Positions 56,419-64,000 of a stretch of DNA of 64,000 nucleotides are shown here, piece by piece. Below the pieces are notes generated by a model, which had not been told where the DNA came from, made no database searches, and was given only the letters and a program-made list of their open reading frames with translations. Each line of letters starts with the position of its first letter. Positions within the stretch are counted from its first letter, which is position 1. The position numbers were made by a program, and so were the translations under genes. The stretch is from Sycon ciliatum (Eukaryota > Porifera > Calcarea > Leucosolenida > Sycettidae): positions 1,980,616-2,044,615 of the forward strand of contig NC_088654.1 of the NCBI RefSeq assembly GCF_964019385.1, read 5' to 3'.

Positions 56419-57049
56419 GGCGCTACCTTCCCGGTATCGAGCTCTCTTGGATTTCTGCTGGAATTCACAACAGTATACATATATATAAATATTTATTACA
56501 ACATCTCAAGACTTGGTGGAAACACCGGCCAATGCTAAGAGTGGGTGATTGCCAACCAAGGCGATAAATAAAAATAAGGGGAGGGAAAAAGAAAGAGTAG
56601 CAAAATGAACAGCAACAACAACTCCGTAAAGAAAGATAATGTCAAATAAAAACAGTGAAAAACACAGAGACGCAAAGGACATGTGGATAATGAGCGAACA
56701 CGACTTTATAAACATGAAATTCACATTCAAATTCAAATTTGGAAATAAATCCGAAAAAAATCATATAAAATGCCAAAATTCAGATTAAACCAGGCGAAAA
56801 TAACGGCCGTTAAATCCAGCCAGATGGCTCCGGCGTACATGTATGGAATCTATATTATCCACACCGTATCCGGCACATACGGTGCACAGATACCGTACCA
56901 CATAGAGTGCTGGCCGAGACAGTCAAATCAATGGTCACAGGGCTTTTCCGTGCAGTTTGACAGGCCAGCCGATGCCCGGCTGTCCAGAAGTAGCTCATCC
57001 TTTTCCAGTAGATACACAAGTACCCAAACTCCAGTTTTACCTCGAACGC

Positions 57050-59040
57050 TCTTGATGGTAACGAGTGAATGAAAGAATATCCTGGTTATAACAACACTGC
57101 AAAACTACGGTGAAAAGTCACTGTGGGTTCATTTCCTGTGATCAGTTGCACCTAGGATACACTCTGCAGTCGTGAACTCGAGGCACGACTTACTTTTTTG
57201 GAGTGCATCAGTTCTACCCTTTGCATAACAGCGCTGAAGTACGAACGTCACACTTGTGCAGACTAGCACGACTCCCTGACTAGCACTGTGCCTGTGGGTT
57301 GCCTCTGCGAGGCCAGTGAACTGAGAAAATGTTCGTGGTGCGAAACTAAAATGAATGAAAGAATGTTCGAATATTCGGGAAATTGGCTGACGAAGAGACA
57401 AAACAGCTCGAATGGAATAGTGTAGAATGGACCGCACCAGAGCTATCACAGTTCAATTATTCTTATACACTCCTTTCTACATACTTTTAGAGGGAATTAG
57501 AAAAGACAATCGTGGCCGCCCAACAAGAAGATTAGCTAATGCCATAATGATCCACGCCTCTCCAATTTCTAACTTTGGAGAGAGCTAAGTGTGAGCAAAT
57601 ACTAGATATATCCTGTGACAAGACTAGTGTTACAGCCCGAACAACCGTGAAGGGGGACGGGGATCATTGGACTCAAACATTTGTGATTTTACCGCCATTT
57701 TGTGCCGCAATTTTAACTTTTACTTTCACAGTCACCAGCACCAGTAAGCAAATGACCAACTGCCGCATCCGCGATTAGTGACCATGGGGCACAGCTTTTT
57801 CAATGTCTTTCACAGGTGGGAAACTGTACAAGAGAGGGTACTATGCTGGTGCATTTGCGTCATCCAGGTAAACTATCAAAACCTCACTGACACGGCAACA
57901 AGAACTGGGATTTTTGTTGCTGAAACCACCGGTGCAGTGGCATGGACAAGAACACTAGCAAAACAACACCAAACCTGCATGTACCTTTGTTACAAGCCCA
58001 TGTGTATGTGTGTGGGGGGGGGGGGGAGGGAACTATTCAAAGGAAAGCTTTATTTTTCAAAGGCTCTTAGAGACTAGGGCCCTATGAGAGATAAAGCTGT
58101 ATTCAAGAGAGGGCTCTGATCGCGGAAATACGGTATTGTACGTCGATTCCATGTATTTTGTCAAAAAGTGAGGAGGGCCGAGAACCCTGTTAGCCCTTTT
58201 ACAGCTACTGGAGTGTGACATTCACCCACTGGACAAACACGGTGCTTGCAGAAAACCAGCATGAATAGTTCGTTAGTCACACTCCGTAACGGGTAGTATT
58301 TGCTCAGGACACGTCTTATTTGCCTGGTTGGTTGATGAGAACTGATCAGACTTGTCAGGAGCAAAGAGTACATGTCATGGTGTGGTACTGAGGACCTGAA
58401 AATGCTTGCGTTTGCACGCATTGTCAGGTCCTGTCATGTCACAAGAAAATCTACCACTGATACACAAGTACGTTACGGTACAGAAAGGGTTAAAGATTAG
58501 AGAGGACAGGACATTGAGGTACATGTACAAGCTAATCCTCTTCCTGCCCGGACAGCACACCTATTCATATACATTCACAAAAACGAATGGAACTTACCGC
58601 ATAGATAGCAGATCCACTCAAGACCTCAAAGTCCAGCGTAGTCAAAACTCCCTCTTGCGATACAAGAAAGCAACTGAGCAGGGGACTGAAGGTGAAGCCC
58701 TTATTATACCTGAGCTCATGCGTCGCGCGGGTTGCGGGTTGCGACGGTTGTGGTTGGCCCGAAGCGTGATTCAATTTGCGTTCGGGAATGGCCTAGCAAT
58801 TCTCGCAATGCGCGCGTTGCGCAGGTCGCCAGTAATGCGGAGCTCGATTCATTATGCGTTCGGGAAACGCCTCGCAATGAACTAATGTGCAAGTTTCGCA
58901 CGCAGCAAAGCCGGCGCTCCGGAGCGTGAAACGCCTAGCACATGCATTATACCGCAGGTTAGGCAGGTTGCCGCGGAACACGTGTTGCATGAGTCCTTTA
59001 GCCCCGTACACATTCGCGTATGCACGCACTCCCCTACACA
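57050..59040. other. No supported gene
   Basis: A G-run lies at 58013-58026. A donor-like GCGGTAAGT on the minus strand at about 58587 resembles the CCP donors, but the frame before it lacks the CCP cysteines and has a stop in phase 1. GC-rich text at 58720-58930 repeats GCGTTCGGGAA. Confidence 0.4.
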
Positions 59041-59084
59041 CATTCATGCACTCCCTACACATTCATGCACACCCTGCCTCACAA

Positions 59085-59930
59085 GCTGCATGCACCCTTT
59101 TCCTGCTCACCCTGTTTCACCAACTGCATGCACCCCTTTTCCCGCTCACCCTGTCTCACTTACTGCATGCACCCCTTTTCCCGCTCACCCCAATGCCACT
59201 TTACTGCATGCACCCCTTTTCCTGCTCACCCTGTTTCACCAACTGCATGCACCCCTTTTTCCGCTCACCCTGTCTCACCAACTGCATGCACCCCTTTTCC
59301 CGCTCACCCTGTCTCACTTACTGCATGCACCCCTTTTCCCGCACCCCTTTTCCCGCTCACCCTACTGCCACTTAACTGCATGCACCCTTTTCCCGCTCAC
59401 CCTATTGCCACTTAGGGCCTGGTCAGACTGCGGCAAATTTTGGTTGCCTGACGAAAACAGAACAGCGTCCAGAATTTGAATCGCGATCACACTACACACG
59501 TGGGGAGAGTGAAAATTCAAACTTCATTTCGAGCGTCAAGTGGTAATCTCCACGAACGACGTCAAATTCCTTCACCTTGGGGATCGCCAACACCTTCAGT
59601 GCAATCCTTGCAACCATCCTTATGAGTTTTGTTGTTGTCCCCGGCCAATTAGCTCCTCGATATCGAGATGAAAAAATCAGTGATTATCAGCGTCAATGGC
59701 GTATCAGCGTCAAATCCTGTTTGGAGCGGAAAAGCGTGGTCCGTACTTGCTTTTTTTTTGGAGCGTCAACTCTCGCTTTTGCCGCTCTGGCGGCAAGTTA
59801 CTATGGAGATTCGGATTATAATCCCAGGATTATTTCGATTTTGCCGCAGTCTGACCAGGCCCTTACTGCATGCACCCCTTTTCCCGCTCACCCTACTGCC
59901 ACTTACTGCATGCACCCCTTTTTCCCTCCA
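59085..59930. repeat. Minisatellite (CTGCATGCACCCCTTTTCCCGCTCACC), split by a MITE
   Basis: Units of about 39-44 bases vary in the linker (TGTTTCACCAA, TGTCTCACTTA, CTACTGCCACTTA). There are about eight units before 59414 and about two after 59865. Proline- and cysteine-rich frames here come from the repeat. Confidence 0.85.
59415..59862. mobile_element. PIF/Harbinger-like MITE inside the minisatellite
   Basis: TTA flanks both sides (59412-59414, 59863-59865). The ends GGGCCTGGTCAGACTGCGGC and the inverse GCCGCAGTCTGACCAGGCCC enclose 448 bases. Joining the flanks restores an unbroken minisatellite unit. Confidence 0.8.
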
Positions 59931-60299
59931 TAACTTTAGTTACAGTACGGTATACCCAGAAGGCTGCGCTTGCGCAGTGTAGTTCTCCTAGTCGTTCTAC
60001 TGACAGAGTTCGCCCAGTAGTTCTCACCGTTGTTCTTCTTGCAGTCCTCCGAGTGGTCTTTTCCTTTTTGCCCCAGTCCTCTACTTTAGTCCAGTTAATA
60101 TAACTATTATATTTATATAAAAATCGCTCTGTGAGCGGTTCTGAAAAACCTTTACTGGTTAGGCCTCAGCGGCTAATGCTAGTTTTTTTGGGCAAAAATG
60201 CTTTTGGCAATGCTAGTTATTTTGGTTGCTAATGCTAGGTTTAGTGCTCGTTTGCAGCATTAATGCTAGTTTCAGCACCAATAAAAAGTCCGCTTATGC

Positions 60300-60415
60300 T
60301 CTTCCCTGCATCTATTCCGTAATTCAGTACTTTCATTTCTAGGGTACCCTGTAAGAAGGCCTTAGGCCTGTGGGGATTGCCCTATCAAAAATTTGATAAT
60401 AATAATAATATTAAT
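60300..60415 (+). mobile_element. LINE 3' tail, same family as 43507-43902
   Basis: TGTGGGGATTGCCCTATCAA followed by (AATA)n equals the end of the 43-kb copy. Only about 100 bases of UTR are recognisable. AATGCTAG repeats lie just upstream (60170-60300). Confidence 0.6.
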
Positions 60416-60751
60416 TTTAGAATTGCGATCAACAGAACGAGCTGAACCGACATATCACAAAGGCTTTTATTGTATTCCAAAACGAGTGGATACGAAGGCA
60501 GTGAAGAACATGGAAGAAAGAAAAAATGTGATATGGAGAAAATGATGAACAAAAAATCGTACCTCGAACTAGTTTTCGCACAACACTCCTCAGGAAGCTA
60601 CGTTGTACTAATGAAAAACAATCCAGAAAGATACTAATAAAGAGAAATGGTGTGAGAAGAAATAACACCTATGAAAATGATAATCCTAGCACTAAGGTAA
60701 TAACAGGAAAAACTGCGAAAGCACTTAACAAACTTGTAAAGACTTCTAGTA

Positions 60752-61514
60752 TACTGTGACACAAGATATGACACCATGGCCAACCAGGGCCAAACAGACC
60801 CCGTAAACAACCACTACCTCCGCCAACACAGGACCTAGCGTCCCACTCGGCAAGTCCACCATTGGCTCCCGTGGCCATGACCAAGTCACTCCCTCCACCA
60901 GCGGAGGTGGATGTGGCTTTGGTGACACCACGTGTGTTGCATGCAGACACGTTTGCGTCATCATCGCTTGCTGCATCACCGGCAGAGACAACAACACTAC
61001 CTACCTCAATATCAACGAGACCCAGAAGAACAACTGCGAATTACACCATGACCTATTTCAGTACGGAAGTACAGAGTCAACGGAATGCACAACAGGAGCG
61101 TGAGACAAGGGATGGGAGGAGACGGGACCTGATTGCTCCAAGACAGGACATCGTTGAGGAGGATTCGGCCAGTGAGTCCAGTGAGTCTGGTCAGTGTGAG
61201 AGCGAGAATGATTGTGTGAGTAAGAGTGGGTGCGAGCGTGTGTTTTCTAGTAGGAAGTCATCAGTGTATAAGCATCTTGTATCTCGTCCTGATTGCTGCA
61301 AGGTGTATTCTGATTCTTCTTTTTCTGTTTTGTGCCGTGCTCATCATGGTTATAAGTTGCAGTTGAGCGTGTTAGAAGCTGTTTGTCAACGTATTCATAA
61401 GCCTAATCTGTGTGTCCAGAAGGACAGCATTATTCGTTTTAAATTGTTCTAGTAGCAGCTTGTTCTGTCTGTTTGGCCCTGGTTGGCCATGGTGTCATAT
61501 CTTGTGTCACAGTA
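60752..61514 (+). mobile_element. Penelope-like insertion with perfect 48-base inverted ends
   Basis: The arm TACTGTGACACAAGATATGA through GGCCAAACAGAC at 60752-60799 is matched exactly in inverse at 61467-61514. Between them lies one coding frame that closes like Penelope-type proteins. The perfect arms mark a young insertion. Confidence 0.65.
60862..61452 (+). CDS. C-terminal part of a Penelope-like protein
   Basis: The frame is open for 196 codons. The first half is low-complexity (SSLAASPAETTTLPTS, EEDSASESSESGQ). The end reads SSVYKHLVSRPDC, FSVLCRAHHGYKLQ and EAVCQRIHKPNLCVQKDSI, then RFKLF and a stop. This matches the end of the 26424-27146 frame and the scraps in the CCP array. It corresponds to the part after the GIY-YIG domain. 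The reverse transcriptase and GIY-YIG core are absent, so it cannot be autonomous. Confidence 0.5.
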   Translation: MAPVAMTKSLPPPAEVDVALVTPRVLHADTFASSSLAASPAETTTLPTSISTRPRRTTANYTMTYFSTEVQSQRNAQQERETRDGRRRDLIAPRQDIVEEDSASESSESGQCESENDCVSKSGCERVFSSRKSSVYKHLVSRPDCCKVYSDSSFSVLCRAHHGYKLQLSVLEAVCQRIHKPNLCVQKDSIIRFKLF

Positions 61515-61574
61515 TTTAGAAAAGCGATCCTGTCAGCTTTTCTATTATTGTGTTCACATGGCAAGAAAAACGAC

Positions 61575-61660
61575 ACCGCTATGCTACGTAAGTTTCTACG
61601 TAAGGTGCTCGGTATTTCACTTAGGCTACGTAAGTCTCTACGTAAGGTGCTCGGTATTAG
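61575..61660. repeat. Two-copy direct repeat around TACGTAAG
   Basis: CTACGTAAGTTTCTACGTAA and CTACGTAAGTCTCTACGTAA, each followed by GGTGCTCGGTATT, lie about 48 bases apart. Confidence 0.7.
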
Positions 61661-62012
61661 ATCTACCAACGGGTGGTAGCCGCGTGCTGTGCACGTGCAC
61701 AGCAGACATTGTGTTCATACAGTGCAGTCCGTACTATACTCCGTGTTCGGATGTGCATGCGCGAGGAACTAACTTCCTCCTTTGGAACTGCTTCTTGTAT
61801 GAGCTGTTTTGGATATTTCGTCTCCTGGCCTGGCTTATTTCGTTTCCGCGCTGCTGAGACCTCCTTTCGCGGAATATTACTCAATGACAGGTGAGTTGAC
61901 CAGTTCCCTTTGATTCATTTGCTTGTGTTGACTCTTTCATTTACGAAAAGTGTGCTGATTTTGGACGGAAGGTGTGAGAGGACAGTATGAGGGCCAAGCT
62001 TTCAAAGTTGCG

Positions 62013-64000
62013 ATGGTGTTTCAAATGCTGCTGCTACAGAAACCACTTGGTCCATCAGAGAAACCAGCCAGTACACTCGAACGGCGGTTAACAGAGTGGA
62101 AGAAGGGGAACCTGCAGACCCTCATCCACGAATGTGACACTATTCACAAGGAGCTCAAGAAGCGTCAACAGAGAAGCAGAACCAGCAATGATGATGCACG
62201 TCACTTTGCATCCAAGGTGACCAGCGGCCGGCTGGCATCTGCCTTGAGATCACTTTCCGCTGGGGAGTCTCCTGGTGTGCTGGGACTAGATGACATTTCA
62301 GGTGACTACACTGTCCGGGAGATACTGGAAGCGAAGCATCCCCCACCTGCACCCGCGTCCATGGAGGCGTTGCTAGATGGTGACGCTCCACCTACACCGC
62401 ATCCAACAGGATTCTCTGGGTTAGACCGAGAAACGGTTCGGAGAGCTGCCCTTAACACTCATGGAGCAGCAGGTCCATCTGGCATTGATGCAGACGCGTG
62501 GAGATGGATGTGTACGGCATTCTCGGAAGCATCAGACTTGCTATGTGATGCACTGGCTGCCTCTGCTCGACGGCTTGCAACAGAGCATGTTGACCCAGTC
62601 ACCTTGGAGGCGTACGTAGCATCCAAGCTTATTCCGCTTGACAAGGACCCAGGAGTTCGCCCAATCGGCATAGGCGAAGTGGTGAGACGAATCATTGGCA
62701 AAGCCATCCTTGCCCTCATCAGAAGCGACATCCAGGAAGCGGCAGGAAGTCTCCAATTGTGTGCTGGACAGGAATGCGGCATTGAGGCCGCAATCCATGC
62801 AATGCAGCAGATGTTTGACCAAGACGACACCGAAGCAGTGTCGATGGCGGATGCCACAAACGCTTTCAATCAGCTTAACCGGGAAGTCTGTCTACACAAT
62901 CTGCGCCACCTCTGCCCATCCCTAGCCACAGTAGTGATCAACACGTATCGCTGCCCAGCCAAGCTGTTTGTTGGAGGTAGTTTTATCATGTCGGCTGAAG
63001 GAACAACCCAGGGTGATCCTTTAGCCATGCCCATGTACGCCGTTGCCATTCTTCCACTGATCCGTTCCCTGTCAGCAGCGAAGGCCACTCAGCTCTGGTA
63101 TGCGGACGACTCGTCAGCTGCGGGGAGGATCATCCGCCTGCGAGCATGGTGGGACCTTCTCTGCCAGCGGGGTCCGTTGTACGGATACAATCCATCAAAG
63201 TCTGTGCTGGTCGTCAAGCCACCGCACCTCGAAGAAGCCAGCAGAATCTTCGAGAGTACTGGTGTCACCATCACCGACGACGGTCACCGCTTTCTTGGAG
63301 CAGCTATTGGCACCTCTGGCTTTGTGGATGGCTACCTCAGCCAAAAAGCAGAGTCCTGGAGGAAGGAGGTCCTAACCCTCGCTGAGATCGCCGACTCCCA
63401 GCCGCAAGCTGCCTTCTCTGCCTTTACGCATGGCCTGAAGCAACATTGGTCGTTTCTGTGCCGTGTGATGGAGAGGGCCGCTTCAGCTTTAGGCACGCTG
63501 GAGGAAGCAATTGCCTCCCGCCTCATCCCCTCGCTTTGTGGTCGCTCGGTGGGCACCGTTGAACGGAAGTTGCTAAGCTTCCCTTGCAGAGATGGTGGCC
63601 TTGGACTCCTCGATCCCACTGCACTCTCTGGTCAGTACAAGGCGTCATGCACTATCACCGCTGCGCTGGTGTCAAAGATCAGCTGCCAGGACCCAGCCCT
63701 AGGTGACACCCTCGACACTGTCCGCCAGACCAAGCGGAAACTGGCTAGTGACACCAGACTGGCCACAGGAAGAGCTGCCACTGAATTTCTGCTGTCACTC
63801 CCGTCGGGTCTTCAGCATTGCATGAGGCTAGCCAGCGAGAAAGGTGCCTCCTCCTGGCTCACATGTCGCCCCCTGAAGGCGCACGCATTCGCTCTGTCGA
63901 AGGGCGAATTTCGGGACGGCCTGGCACTTCGGTATGGTTGGACTCCATCTCATCTTCCAACACATTGTGCCTGTGGTGAATCCTTCACCATTTGCCATGC
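62013..64000 (+). CDS. Reverse transcriptase of a non-LTR-type retroelement, open to the window edge
   Basis: From ATG 62013 the frame stays open for 662 codons to the last base. The RT follows in order: GAAGPSGIDADAWRWM, KLIPLDKDPGVRPIGIGEVV, AGQECGIEAAIHAM, motif A VSMADATNAFNQLNRE, motif B EGTTQGDPLAMPMYAV, the catalytic LWYADDSSAAG, then YNPSKSVLVVKPP and RFLGAAIG. A thumb-like helical region and CACGESFTICHA near the end suggest the start of a Cys/His finger, which in relatives is followed by an endonuclease. The upstream frame is open a little further (to about 61966, reading VRGQYEGQAFKVAMVFQ), so the true start may be earlier or after a splice. I assign it to a LINE-type lineage without a named clade. 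It looks intact as far as it can be seen. Confidence 0.8.
   Translation, partial: MVFQMLLLQKPLGPSEKPASTLERRLTEWKKGNLQTLIHECDTIHKELKKRQQRSRTSNDDARHFASKVTSGRLASALRSLSAGESPGVLGLDDISGDYTVREILEAKHPPPAPASMEALLDGDAPPTPHPTGFSGLDRETVRRAALNTHGAAGPSGIDADAWRWMCTAFSEASDLLCDALAASARRLATEHVDPVTLEAYVASKLIPLDKDPGVRPIGIGEVVRRIIGKAILALIRSDIQEAAGSLQLCAGQECGIEAAIHAMQQMFDQDDTEAVSMADATNAFNQLNREVCLHNLRHLCPSLATVVINTYRCPAKLFVGGSFIMSAEGTTQGDPLAMPMYAVAILPLIRSLSAAKATQLWYADDSSAAGRIIRLRAWWDLLCQRGPLYGYNPSKSVLVVKPPHLEEASRIFESTGVTITDDGHRFLGAAIGTSGFVDGYLSQKAESWRKEVLTLAEIADSQPQAAFSAFTHGLKQHWSFLCRVMERAASALGTLEEAIASRLIPSLCGRSVGTVERKLLSFPCRDGGLGLLDPTALSGQYKASCTITAALVSKISCQDPALGDTLDTVRQTKRKLASDTRLATGRAATEFLLSLPSGLQHCMRLASEKGASSWLTCRPLKAHAFALSKGEFRDGLALRYGWTPSHLPTHCACGESFTICH

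Larger units (their letters stand above)
53388..57041 (-). mobile_element. Complete Merlin transposon, 8-base target duplication
   Basis: TCGAACGC flanks both sides (53380-53387 and 57042-57049). The ends begin GGTAAAACTGGAGTTT and are inverted for about 300 bases at roughly 90 percent identity by eye, with a few small gaps. A target duplication of eight or nine bases and terminal GG are Merlin hallmarks. The interior carries an uninterrupted transposase gene on the minus strand and a nested hAT-like MITE. Confidence 0.92.

Noticed and set aside
57575-58077. Plus-strand frames with HWTQTF and NLTDTATRTGIF that look protein-like
   Set aside because: They lack consistent splice sites and phase and match no family known to me.
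58587-58774. Minus-strand GCGGTAAGT donor like those of the CCP exons
   Set aside because: The phase-1 frame before it contains a stop and lacks the CCP cysteine pattern. It also lies upstream of the signal-peptide exon.
59085-59410. CRISPR-like array
   Set aside because: The units are tandem with variable linkers and not unique spacers, and the sequence is eukaryotic.
58887-59479. Proline- and cysteine-rich frames over the minisatellite
   Set aside because: All three frames are open because the repeat lacks stops. There is no start or splice context.

Overview
The window looks like intron-rich, transposon-laden animal DNA, most likely from a marine invertebrate such as a sponge, cnidarian or lancelet. 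The evidence is phase-1 extracellular-domain exons (CCP/sushi, a lectin-like domain), metazoan-type piggyBac, Merlin and Mutator-like transposons, GIY-YIG/Penelope-like and LINE retroelements, tRNA-derived SINEs and many MITEs. The species cannot be named from sequence alone.

One host gene appears to run on the minus strand across most of the window. A signal-peptide exon (52889-52958) is followed downstream by a cysteine-bearing, C-type-lectin-like exon (43171-43467), then a CCP exon (30195-30368), five near-identical CCP exons (23797, 20569, 17335, 11858 and 6456 are their left edges) and a divergent CCP exon (4525-4701). The gene then leaves the window on the left. Every exon boundary is phase 1, so the exons can be spliced together in any number without a frame change. 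The five similar CCP exons sit in a tandem array (about 5055-25017) of a 2.6-kb module that also carries intronic LINE, SINE and Penelope-like scraps.

Layout by region. 1-2500: a MITE, an old Ty3/gypsy fossil and a GIY-YIG fragment. 2560-4512: a LINE 3' part and a SINE. 5055-25017: the CCP module array, with a piggyBac element in unit 1, a Mutator/Kolobok-like element in unit 2 and an hAT-like MITE shared by units 3 and 4. 25-32 kb: microsatellite, Penelope-like remnants, a MITE, one CCP exon and a metalloprotease-like relic. 32-35 kb: a nest of MITE, SINE, LINE and a Penelope-like end with a hammerhead ribozyme. 35.1-37.9 kb: an unclassified long-TIR DNA transposon. 40-43 kb: a CR1/L2-like LINE. 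43.5-45 kb: a second nest of retroelement ends separated by (TAA)n, with another hammerhead. 49-52 kb: MITEs. 53.4-57.0 kb: a complete Merlin transposon 0.43 kb upstream of the start codon. 59-61.5 kb: a minisatellite and a Penelope-like insertion. 62.0-64.0 kb: an uninterrupted reverse transcriptase gene running off the right edge.

The host gene would make a secreted or surface protein whose CCP count has grown by recent tandem duplication. The transposons act as time stamps for that growth. Three units carry their own insertion while sister units keep the empty site, and units 3 and 4 share one insertion and look almost identical.
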